Source: Phragmitibacter sp965284365 (lineage in GTDB: Bacteria; Verrucomicrobiota; Verrucomicrobiia; Verrucomicrobiales; Verrucomicrobiaceae). From it: a DNA stretch of 64,000 bases. This document shows positions 15,669-22,871 of the stretch, piece by piece (positions within the stretch are counted from its first letter, which is position 1; the number at the start of each line of letters is the position of its first letter). The translations under genes were made by a program, and so were the position numbers. Where the stretch lies: positions 6,200,001-6,264,000 of the forward strand of contig OZ260079.1 in NCBI GenBank assembly GCA_965284365.1, given 5' to 3'. Under the pieces are notes generated by a model that was given only the letters and a program-made list of their open reading frames with translations, ran no database searches and was not told the origin of the DNA.

Positions 15669-15995
15669 CTATGCAACAAGAGCTTTTGTAAGCAATGCGC
15701 CCGCGACAGTCCCACAAAAATACAGGAACATCCGGCCCCATGTCGGCAGATAAAAGGCTGCGAAGTCTTCCTGCTCCAGTAAACCACCCAAGCGGTCGAG
15801 GCCCCTTCTTTTAACTTCTTGCTGAGCCTCACGGTATTGCGGAATGCCTATGACGGCGAAGACCATAAACAAGAGAAACATCGCGAATACAAGGAAAGTG
15901 CCCGTGGACGTATCTGTCTCAATCAAACTTAAGGTCGTCCCGAAGATGATGCCTGCAATCAGGCTGGTGATCCGTGTGGCGCGTAGCTTTAGCAT
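15669..15995 (-). CDS. two-helix membrane protein, paralogue of 15074-15403
   Basis: This 108-residue membrane protein (M-L-K-L-R-A-T-R-I-T-S-L-I-A-G) has hydrophobic segments near residues 9-27, 34-53 and 85-104 and a charged middle (Q-Q-E-V-K-R-R-G-L-D-R). Sequence and flanks show it is one half of a tandem duplication with 15074-15403: the 5' flanks (15404-15568 and 15996-16165) are also duplicated. The charged middle is the most diverged part. The function is unknown. Confidence 0.65.
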   Translation of the reverse strand: MLKLRATRITSLIAGIIFGTTLSLIETDTSTGTFLVFAMFLLFMVFAVIGIPQYREAQQEVKRRGLDRLGGLLEQEDFAAFYLPTWGRMFLYFCGTVAGALLTKALVA

Positions 15996-16165
15996 AGGTT
16001 GTTTGATGATTGCTGGATTTTAGCAATTCCTGAAGAAGGACGCTATAAGAATGGGGTAGAATAAAGTCAGGGGTTCGCCACTCCGTGCCGCGTCGGAGCA
16101 AGCTCCTCCAACCACAAAGCGGCAGCAAGCTGCCGCACTCCAGATTACCTGGAATTGTACGATGG
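15996..16165. repeat. duplicated upstream block with REP-like element, copy C
   Basis: This is the second copy of the block at 15404-15568. Its hairpin is compensatorily changed (GCGGCAG/CTGCCGC, about 16119-16136), keeping the stem while the bases differ. Confidence 0.8.
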
Positions 16166-16256
16166 TGAAAGGCGTGGATTTTGTCTGGGGTTGGCTGCAA
16201 CCGATTGTCATAATTCCCGAACAATTTCCGGACTGCCAGCGTCTCTTCTTCGTCGA

Positions 16257-16697
16257 TCACGGAGAACCTATCTCGTTCGAAGGAGATGGTCTTCGAAAGC
16301 AAGCCCTTCGAATGATGGCCATTGGCACAAAGACGGCAATGGATGCGCCCATCGCGTTTATGACGGCAAACGATGGGGCTGGATCTATCTTTGGATCGTA
16401 AATTACCCAGAACAAGAAGAGACCGACTATGATGACCATGACTGCGGTGCCGAGACAGAAGGCCGGGCCTCTAAGTTTATCCAAGAGAGACCCGAGAATA
16501 TTGCATATTAGAAAGAGTGCGTAGAACAATGGGCTCAGAAAAGGTAGAAGCAGGGCTGCCCGACCGGGAGCGTTATCCGCCCTTCCATCGATTGTATTTA
16601 TCGGGCCAGACCTTTCGGAAAACCACACCCAAGCTGCGAAAAGCAGCAAAAGCAGGACAGGGAAGAGGGGCGGTAAGAGCAGCTTTCTTGCAGTCAT
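16257..16697 (-). CDS. multi-helix membrane protein, hypothetical
   Basis: This 146-residue protein has four hydrophobic segments (L-L-L-P-P-L-F-P-V-L-L-L-L-L-F, L-L-L-P-F-L-S-P-L-F-Y-A-L-F-L, G-T-A-V-M-V-I-I-V-G-L-F-L-F and A-S-I-A-V-F-V-P-M-A). It is the first gene of the minus-strand run of small membrane proteins. No family was recognised. Confidence 0.6.
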   Translation of the reverse strand: MTARKLLLPPLFPVLLLLLFAAWVWFSERSGPINTIDGRADNAPGRAALLLPFLSPLFYALFLICNILGSLLDKLRGPAFCLGTAVMVIIVGLFLFWVIYDPKIDPAPSFAVINAMGASIAVFVPMAIIRRACFRRPSPSNEIGSP

Positions 16698-16756
16698 TGT
16701 TCCGCCTCCGGTTGAGGGCTTCTAATGAGAGCGAGCCGCGTCTCGTCAGCATCTAC

Positions 16757-17629
16757 CTACATCATCTCGACACGCCCTTCGGGGTCGGCTTCGACGAAGC
16801 CTTGGGCGATGAGGAAGTCGTCCATCTGATTGATGGTGGCCTGGTAGACGTCGAAGGAGACGTTGAAGTTGAAGAAGCCGTGGCCGAGGCCTTCGTAGAG
16901 GTGGACTTCGGTGGGGTTCTTTTTCTTCTTCATCTTCCGGGCAAACTCGAAGGTGGTCTCGTGCGGGATGACGCGGTCCTGGGTGCCGTGGAAAAGGATG
17001 GTGGGCGGGAGGCCGGCTTTGATGGCGGCGGGAAGGCTGGACTTTTTGGCGAGGTCGGGACTGGGGAAACGGTCGAAGCCGAAGCCGCGCTTCGTGGTGT
17101 CCAGGATGGGATTGAAAAGGGCGAGGGCGTTTGGCACGCAGGAGATGCCGGCGTCTTCGCCGTGCTCGTCGAAGGTCGCGGGGAGCATGGCGGCTGCGGC
17201 GATGGCGTGGGCGCCGCCACTGCCGCCGGCACCGACGATCTTTCCGGGATTGATGCCGAGTTCGACAGCATTCACCCGGAGCCAGCGCATGGCGGAGCGG
17301 GCGTCGGCCATGGCATCGAGGGGGGTGGCGCCTTCGTGACGAGCGCTGACGCGGTAGTCAAAGGCGACGGCCAGCATGCCGCGGGCGGCAAAGTAGACGC
17401 AATGGGGGGCGAACTGGCTCACCTGGCCATTGTCCCAGCCGCTGCTGTAAAAGAAGGCGACAACGCTTTTTGGGTAGGAAGGGGCTTTCGCGGGATCGGG
17501 CAGCCAGATGTAGGCAGGAAGCTCCACCCCGGCGACAGATTTGTAGATCTCTTCACGGGCGGTTTTTAGCAGTTCCCGATTGCGGTCAATCGGGGCCACT
17601 TTGGCTGGGCTGTCTTCGGGATGCTCCAT
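16757..17629 (-). CDS. alpha/beta hydrolase, esterase-like
   Basis: This 290-residue hydrolase has the nucleophile elbow G-G-S-G-G-A, an acid in H-G-T-Q-D-R-V-I-P and the histidine in G-L-G-H-G-F-F, a complete catalytic triad. The early F-F-Y-S-S-G-W-D-N-G segment takes the place of the usual H-G-G-G oxyanion loop of the hormone-sensitive-lipase/acetyl esterase group, so the oxyanion loop is divergent. There is no signal peptide, so a cytoplasmic esterase or acetylxylan-type enzyme is likely. Confidence 0.8.
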   Translation of the reverse strand: MEHPEDSPAKVAPIDRNRELLKTAREEIYKSVAGVELPAYIWLPDPAKAPSYPKSVVAFFYSSGWDNGQVSQFAPHCVYFAARGMLAVAFDYRVSARHEGATPLDAMADARSAMRWLRVNAVELGINPGKIVGAGGSGGAHAIAAAAMLPATFDEHGEDAGISCVPNALALFNPILDTTKRGFGFDRFPSPDLAKKSSLPAAIKAGLPPTILFHGTQDRVIPHETTFEFARKMKKKKNPTEVHLYEGLGHGFFNFNVSFDVYQATINQMDDFLIAQGFVEADPEGRVEMM

Positions 17630-17840
17630 CTAAAAAAAGCAGGGGCGGACAATCGTGGGATTCCGCTTCTGAGCAAGGGATTTCCGAAGGTCTTGAGCGA
17701 CCTGCCACAAAAAACTCCATAAATGAGCCTCGGGGAAGCGGAGGGGGTACTTGGTATCCGATTCACGGAGAATACGCTTCGCGCTTTGCTTCGCAGCAGG
17801 ACATTTGCTAAGCTGCGCTTTCCCCCTATTCCACCCCTCC

Positions 17841-18734
17841 ATGATTTCCCGCTGTTTGCTCTCGGTTTCTCTCGCTCTTGTGTTTCTCGCTGAGCCGTTC
17901 GCGGTAAAGGCGGACGATTATCAGATGCGGCGGGAGATGGACCGGGCCTACTCGGCGTGGCGTAGTGCGCTGGCGGAGAAGAACTTGGCCGGATGGCAGC
18001 AGGCAACGGCGTCCTACCGGCAGATGCTGACGCGAAACCTGATCATCAGCCAGCGGCAGCCTTTCCCGGCGGCACTTTTCGATCTGCCGATCCGTCCGCC
18101 GGAGACTACGGGACTGCGGTTCATCAAGGTGAAGCAGGTGGGGGATACGGCGAACCTGTACTATTATGGCAAGGTGGATGTGGGTCTGACGGATCCGAGT
18201 GAGGTGCCGGAGAGCCTGCTGATTCTGAAATTTATTCGCGAGGGGTCGGCGTGGAAATTCGATACGACGCGCATGGTAAGCCTGGGGGGAGCGCCGGAAG
18301 TAAAGTCGGCGATGCAAAATGGCGGCGGTGGAAATTTCCTGGAGTCGCCGGAGTTGGCGCCGGACGGGGTGGTGCCCCCGACGCCGAAGGCGGCAGCGAT
18401 GCTGGACCGGATCGGTGTGCTGCAGGTGGCGTCATTTGGCTTTGAAACGAAGGCGACGGTGAATGGATTTGACGTGCCGAGCGTGACGAACAATGCGGAG
18501 GAGCACATCATCATCGGCGGACTACGGGATGGGCAAAATCCCCTGACGGTGAGTGTGAAACCGCTGCCGATTCCCGAGGGGGAGAAGCGGGTGCTGGAGG
18601 TGAATGCGCTGGTGCTGACGGGGAGCGAGCAGAAGCCGTACTATAAAGTGTTTACGTACAAGCCGGCGCCGGAAAGTGTGCAGCCGACGCAGCAGCAGAT
18701 TATCCATGTGAGCCGGATCACGATGCGGGATTAG
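17841..18734 (+). CDS. secreted hypothetical protein
   Basis: Read from ATG 17841 (M-I-S-R-C-L-L-S-V-S-L-A-L-V-F-L-A) it is 297 residues with a signal peptide ending near A-V-K-A-D-D; the frame extends upstream but without a better start. The first ~150 residues include Y-R-Q-M-L-T-R-N and F-I-R-E-G-S-A-W-K-F-D, reminiscent of SnoaL/DUF4440-like folds that carry a W-K-F-D strand. The second half is beta-rich (G-F-E-T-K-A-T-V-N-G). I do not recognise the family with confidence. Confidence 0.7.
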   Translation: MISRCLLSVSLALVFLAEPFAVKADDYQMRREMDRAYSAWRSALAEKNLAGWQQATASYRQMLTRNLIISQRQPFPAALFDLPIRPPETTGLRFIKVKQVGDTANLYYYGKVDVGLTDPSEVPESLLILKFIREGSAWKFDTTRMVSLGGAPEVKSAMQNGGGGNFLESPELAPDGVVPPTPKAAAMLDRIGVLQVASFGFETKATVNGFDVPSVTNNAEEHIIIGGLRDGQNPLTVSVKPLPIPEGEKRVLEVNALVLTGSEQKPYYKVFTYKPAPESVQPTQQQIIHVSRITMRD

Positions 18735-18803
18735 GGGTGGGGGCCAGGGTTTGAGGTGGGGCGGGAGACGGAGGGAGTCAGGGAGATAGCTGCATTTGGT
18801 TTT

Positions 18804-19080
18804 CCACCGCGAAGACGCGAAGGCACGAAGGTCTGAAGGATTTTTGGGGGGGACGAACAAGGGGAGAATTATGAGTCCGGGGTTTGCACAAGCGATCCCC
18901 TGCCCCGTCGGAGCAAGCTCCTCCAACCACAGAGCGGCGGCGAGCCGCACGCACTCCAGACCGCGCGGGGTGGAAGTCGGCAGATGCGGGAACGAAGTCT
19001 GCGGTTCGCCTAGCAAGATATGGGCAGAAAACGAGCTCTCTTTGTGCCTTTGTCCTTTGTGCCCTTTTTGTGAAAACAAA
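18804..19080. repeat. composite intergenic repeats including REP-like copy D
   Basis: The 356-base gap 18735-19090 holds repeats only. They are an ACCGCGAAGACGCGAAGG element (18806-18823), a copy of the GTCGGAGCAAGCTCCTCC core (18907-18924) with a GC-rich hairpin after it, and a TTTGTGCC-like degenerate tract (about 19040-19072). A related element lies near 50004-50020 in the other orientation. No gene is seen. Confidence 0.65.
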
Positions 19081-19090
19081 GTGACGCTGG

Positions 19091-20494
19091 CTAGGTCCTG
19101 GACGAGGCCGCTTCGCAGGCTTTGAGGCGTTTGGTGAGGAAGTCCTGCTCGGGTTTCATGGTGGCGAGTTTCAGGGCTTTGCGGAGGTGTGAGAGGGCGT
19201 CGGCGGGTTTGCCGCGCTCGGCTTCGAGTTCGCCGAGGACGGCGTGGACGAGGTAATAGCCTTCCAGGGAAGCGAGATCGGGAATGGCGCGGACGGCTTT
19301 GAGGCCTTCGGCGGGGCCGTGGACTTTGGCGACGGCGACGGCGCGGTTCAGCGCGATGAGGGGTGAGGCGTTGAGGAGCATCCAGCGGTCATAACAGGAG
19401 AGGATGGCGCTCCAGTTCGTGTCGGCTTCGGTCTTGGCGGCGCAGTGGCAGGCGGCGATGCCGGCCTGGAGATGGTACTCCGAGAGGTCGGTGCCAGAAG
19501 CGGCCTTCGTCAGGTGCTCGAGGCCGCGATGGATCATGGTTTTATCCCAAGTGGAGCGGTCCTGCTCGTGGAGGCGCAGGAGCTGTCCCTCGGCATCGAC
19601 GCGGCTGCTGAGGCGGGCGGTATTGAACCACATCAATGCGAGCAGGGCTTGGGTGCGGGGGCCGTTGGTGGCGGGGTGATCGGCCAGGGCCATGGCGAGC
19701 TGGATGGCTTCGTGGCAGAGCTGCTCTTTGATGAGGGTGTCGCCGCTGGAGGCCTTGTAGCCTTCATTAAAGAGGAGATAGAGAACGAGGAGCACGCCAT
19801 CGAGCCGGGCGGAGAGTTCGGCGCCGGTGGGGATTTCAAAAGGGATGTCCTGATCCCGGATTTTTTGCCGGGCGCGGGTGAGGCGTTTGTTCACGGCCAC
19901 CACGGTGATGAGGAAAGCGGTGGCGATTTCTTCCGGGCTGAAGCCGCAAAGGGTGCGGAGGGCCAGCGCGGATTGCGCCTCCAAAGGGATGAGCGGATGG
20001 CAGCAGGCGAAGATGAGCCGGAGGCGTCCGTCCTTGATCTCGTCGTCAAACATGACCGAGTCCTTGGTCTCTCCATCGGTGGGCCATTGTTCCATGGCCG
20101 TGATGATTTCGGGTTGCTTGTGCTGGAAGAGTTTTTCCCGCCGGACGACATCGATGGCCATGCGCTTCGCGGTCTGCATGAGCCAGGCCGTGGGATTCTG
20201 CGGGATGCCGTAGTAGGGCCATGTTTGCAGCGCGCGGATGAGGGCCTCCTGCACGACGTCCTCGGCGAGTTGCAGCTTCTGGATGCCGAAGATGCCGGTG
20301 AGCATGGACACCAGTTTCCCCGACTCCTGCCGGAAGAGATGCTCAGTCAGCCGGGGGATGTCCTGCGGGACGCTCGGGTTCACGGGTGATGGTGAGGTGC
20401 GTCCAAATCCCGGAGGCGATGGGGCGAGGAGGCGTCGATCAGGCGAGGGCTTCGGCGTAGTCGTGGGAGACCTGGCCTGCTTCAGAGGCATCAC
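19091..20494 (-). CDS. ECF sigma factor, ECF42-like, with C-terminal TPR-type region
   Basis: This protein of up to 467 residues combines sigma-70 region 2 (Q-L-A-E-D-V-V-Q-E-A-L-I-R-A-L) and region 4 (L-R-T-L-C-G-F-S-P-E-E-I-A-T-A-F) with a long helical C-terminal half (DUF6596-type, L-Y-L-L-F-N-E-G-Y). This is the architecture of ECF42 sigma factors, which are genomically linked to DGPF/YCII proteins; here that partner is 20439-20855. The 20494 start overlaps the partner by 56 bases; a GTG at 20383 (V-N-P-S-V-P-Q-D) is a plausible alternative. No anti-sigma factor is present, as expected, since the C-terminal extension is thought to control activity. Confidence 0.88.
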   Translation of the reverse strand: MMPLKQARSPTTTPKPSPDRRLLAPSPPGFGRTSPSPVNPSVPQDIPRLTEHLFRQESGKLVSMLTGIFGIQKLQLAEDVVQEALIRALQTWPYYGIPQNPTAWLMQTAKRMAIDVVRREKLFQHKQPEIITAMEQWPTDGETKDSVMFDDEIKDGRLRLIFACCHPLIPLEAQSALALRTLCGFSPEEIATAFLITVVAVNKRLTRARQKIRDQDIPFEIPTGAELSARLDGVLLVLYLLFNEGYKASSGDTLIKEQLCHEAIQLAMALADHPATNGPRTQALLALMWFNTARLSSRVDAEGQLLRLHEQDRSTWDKTMIHRGLEHLTKAASGTDLSEYHLQAGIAACHCAAKTEADTNWSAILSCYDRWMLLNASPLIALNRAVAVAKVHGPAEGLKAVRAIPDLASLEGYYLVHAVLGELEAERGKPADALSHLRKALKLATMKPEQDFLTKRLKACEAASSRT

Positions 20495-20855
20495 ACATGG
20501 CGACGACGGGGCGGACTTCCACAGAGAGACCGAACTCCAGCGCGGGGCAGGCCTGAGCGATTTCCAAAGCGCGCTCTTCGGTGGGCACGGTCAGCAGGAA
20601 GTAGCCGCCGATCGATTCTTTTGCTTCCGCGAATGGGCCGTCGGAGATGAGGCTGCCTTTTTTTCCGGAGACGACTTTGCCCTCGGGAGCGAGGGGATGG
20701 CCGGTGACGGCTTCGCCGGAGGCCAGGAGGCCGTCAAACCAGGCATACCATTCCGTCATGGTGTGCTGAACCTGCTCGGCGGAGAGGCCGCGGTACCAGT
20801 CGGTGCCACGGAAAAGCAGCATGAACTGATTGGTCGGGGTGCGGGGTGCGCTCAT
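20439..20855 (-). CDS. YCII/DGPF family protein
   Basis: This 138-residue protein of the YCII-related family has the hallmark D-G-P-F-A-E-A-K-E-S-I-G-G-Y-F and an N-terminal F-M-L-L-F-R-G. DGPF proteins are found next to ECF42 sigma factors and are believed to be part of the same regulatory unit, though their activity is unknown. The downstream sigma factor gene overlaps its 3' end. Confidence 0.88.
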   Translation of the reverse strand: MSAPRTPTNQFMLLFRGTDWYRGLSAEQVQHTMTEWYAWFDGLLASGEAVTGHPLAPEGKVVSGKKGSLISDGPFAEAKESIGGYFLLTVPTEERALEIAQACPALEFGLSVEVRPVVAMCDASEAGQVSHDYAEALA

Positions 20856-21048
20856 GGTTGGTGCGGGGACCTATCTTTCTATATATAGGGGTTCGATGTG
20901 GGTGTGAAAGAGGATTTTTGATTTGGTCCGGCTGGGGGCCGTCATAGTGATGACGAATGGCGAGGGGCGCGGAGGACAGGGATTTAAAAAATTTGTGGTG
21001 TTTGTTTTGGATCGGCAGAGGTGAGTCCCCTGCCCTATCATCTGCGTC

Positions 21049-21708
21049 ATGCCGGAGTCGTCAGCGTCAGTGTCCTCATCATCGCCATTGCAGCCTATTG
21101 TGTCGTTTGCCACGGCAGCGACGTTTTCGAAATGGCTGGCGAAACATCACACCGATCACGCGGGCATCTGGTTGCGGCTGTATAAGAAGGGCTCGGGGAA
21201 AAAGGCGGTGACCTATGCGGAGGCGTTGGATGAGGCACTTTGTTATGGCTGGATCGACGGGCAGAAGAAGTCGGGCGATGAGGAGTGGTGGCTCCAGAAG
21301 TTCACGCGACGAGGGGCTCGCAGTGTGTGGTCAAAGGTGAACACGGGACACATTGAACGGTTGACCAAAGAAGGCCGGATGCAGGCGGCGGGTATGGCCG
21401 TGGTGGAAGCAGCGAAAGCGGATGGCCGCTGGGACAATGCGTATTCTTCTGCGAGCACGGCAGAGATGCCGGAGGACTTTTTGGCGGCGCTGGAGAAGGC
21501 GCCCAAGGCGAAGGCTTTTTATGAGACGCTGAACAAGACGAACCGCTATGCGTTTTACTTCCGGATCCAGTCGGCCAAGCGGCCGGAGACAAGGGAGAAA
21601 CGGATCAAGGATTTCGTGGCGATGCTGAAACGCGGGGAGGCGTTTCATGGGGGATTGGCGACGAAGGGGACGAAGAAGGTGGTGGTGAAGAAAGCTGTGA
21701 AGCATTGA
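21049..21708 (+). CDS. YdeI/OmdA-like protein
   Basis: This 219-residue protein has the YdeI/OmpD-associated family pattern: G-I-W-L-R-L-Y-K-K-G-S-G, T-Y-A-E-A-L-D-E-A-L-C-Y-G-W-I-D-G-Q, F-T-R-R-G-A-R-S-V-W-S-K-V-N and R-I-K-D-F-V-A-M-L. The family is linked to antimicrobial-peptide and bacteriocin tolerance in some bacteria, but its biochemical function is unclear. An N-terminal Ser-rich stretch precedes the domain and a Lys-rich tail follows it. Confidence 0.8.
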   Translation: MPESSASVSSSSPLQPIVSFATAATFSKWLAKHHTDHAGIWLRLYKKGSGKKAVTYAEALDEALCYGWIDGQKKSGDEEWWLQKFTRRGARSVWSKVNTGHIERLTKEGRMQAAGMAVVEAAKADGRWDNAYSSASTAEMPEDFLAALEKAPKAKAFYETLNKTNRYAFYFRIQSAKRPETREKRIKDFVAMLKRGEAFHGGLATKGTKKVVVKKAVKH

Positions 21709-21764
21709 CGGCCGTGCCACAGTTTTGGTAGTTTCACGATCATCTTGCGAAGCGGAGTGCGCCG

Positions 21765-22325
21765 ATGAAGAATTTTGCCATCGCTTGCTTCAGTTTTGGA
21801 ATTGCATTGGGTTTGGCATTTCAGTGTCACTTTTTCCAATGCATTCTCGTTCATGGGATATTAAGTCGCCTGCTTCTGCCTTTATCCCTCTTGATCGGCT
21901 TGGTGATCTTGATCGTTTGGATGAGAGAAGAAAAAACAGAGAGATGGTGGGACGTTTTTAAAGCCACTGTTATCATGGCACTGAGTTTGGACGTGTCCCT
22001 TCTCGTAGGCTATGCCTTGAATCGGTGGCATCTTGAGCGCACTTTGGATTATGTGGCGCATGCGCAGGTTGTTCTTGATGATATCAAACGCCAAACCGGT
22101 GACTATCCAGAGGAGTGGCCTCCGGAGTTAAGCAAAGATAGACCGTATTGGTTGCGGGATTCGCATTGCTACGGACTCCACTCGGAAGGTGTGTTTCGAA
22201 TTTACTACTACAACCCCATAATTCCGGTAGACGGCAGTCAGTATTATTACAGCGACACACGCATCTGGATAGACCGGGACGGTAGCAAGGCGCGTCAGGA
22301 ATTAGAGGATTCCACTTCAAAATAG
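21765..22325 (+). CDS. membrane protein with soluble C-terminal domain, hypothetical
   Basis: This 186-residue protein has three hydrophobic helices in the first ~90 residues (F-G-I-A-L-G-L-A-F, L-L-L-P-L-S-L-L-I-G-L-V-I-L-I-V and V-I-M-A-L-S-L-D-V-S-L-L-V-G). A roughly 95-residue soluble region follows, rich in Tyr and Trp (D-Y-P-E-E-W-P-P-E-L, Y-Y-Y-N-P-I-I-P). Its end overlaps the convergent cupin gene by 31 bases. The family is unknown. Confidence 0.6.
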   Translation: MKNFAIACFSFGIALGLAFQCHFFQCILVHGILSRLLLPLSLLIGLVILIVWMREEKTERWWDVFKATVIMALSLDVSLLVGYALNRWHLERTLDYVAHAQVVLDDIKRQTGDYPEEWPPELSKDRPYWLRDSHCYGLHSEGVFRIYYYNPIIPVDGSQYYYSDTRIWIDRDGSKARQELEDSTSK

Positions 22326-22687
22326 TCATCCTCCGCGATATCCGGGATGCCGACGACTAACACGCGCATGCGACCTTTGGCGCCGTGGATGACGCCGGGC
22401 GGAATGTGGACGAGGGAGCCTTTTTGGACGGGGTGGTCTTCGCCATCGAGGCTGACGGCGCCGCTGCCGTCGAGGACGTAGTAGAGTTCCGTGGAACGCT
22501 TGTGGTAGTGGAGCTTGGCGCCATCGATGTCCACGGCGTGTGCCCAGGCGGCGGGTGAGAGTGGCACGTCCTCGTGGCTGATGAGGCGGTCACGCCAGCC
22601 GCAGGCGCTGCGCTCGCGGGCGGTGTGGCCCTCGTGACGGATGAGGGTAGGGCCGGTGGTGATGGGGCGGTCGAGGGATTCGCTCAT
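22295..22687 (-). CDS. cupin domain protein
   Basis: This 130-residue single cupin has G-A-K-L-H-Y-H-K-R-S-T-E-L-Y-Y-V-L-D-G-S-G as motif 1 (H-x-H...E metal ligands) and I-P-P-G-V-I-H-G-A as motif 2. It is therefore likely a metal-binding isomerase-, dioxygenase- or sensor-type protein. The substrate is unknown. It converges with the gene at 21765 and diverges from the double-TIR gene. Confidence 0.8.
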   Translation of the reverse strand: MSESLDRPITTGPTLIRHEGHTARERSACGWRDRLISHEDVPLSPAAWAHAVDIDGAKLHYHKRSTELYYVLDGSGAVSLDGEDHPVQKGSLVHIPPGVIHGAKGRMRVLVVGIPDIAEDDYFEVESSNS

Positions 22688-22871
22688 GGGCGGGATGAGT
22701 TACAGTTTCCAAACAACGCACCGACTCGGGAACATTCCCAGTTTTTTGCGCAGGCATTGTCCAGAGAAAAGCGGGCACCGCAATCGGCTCGCGCCGGAAT
22801 TCCACTTGCTTGTGCAACAACAGGGTTATGTTAGGCCCGCTCCGCATTGGCTCAGTTTGCGCGGTTCCGTC

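Noticed and set aside
15397..16302. minus-strand ORFs with S-L-L-R-R-G-T-E-W-R-T-P in the REP blocks
   Set aside because: The similar peptides from copies B and C reflect translation of the repeated DNA itself, not a protein family.
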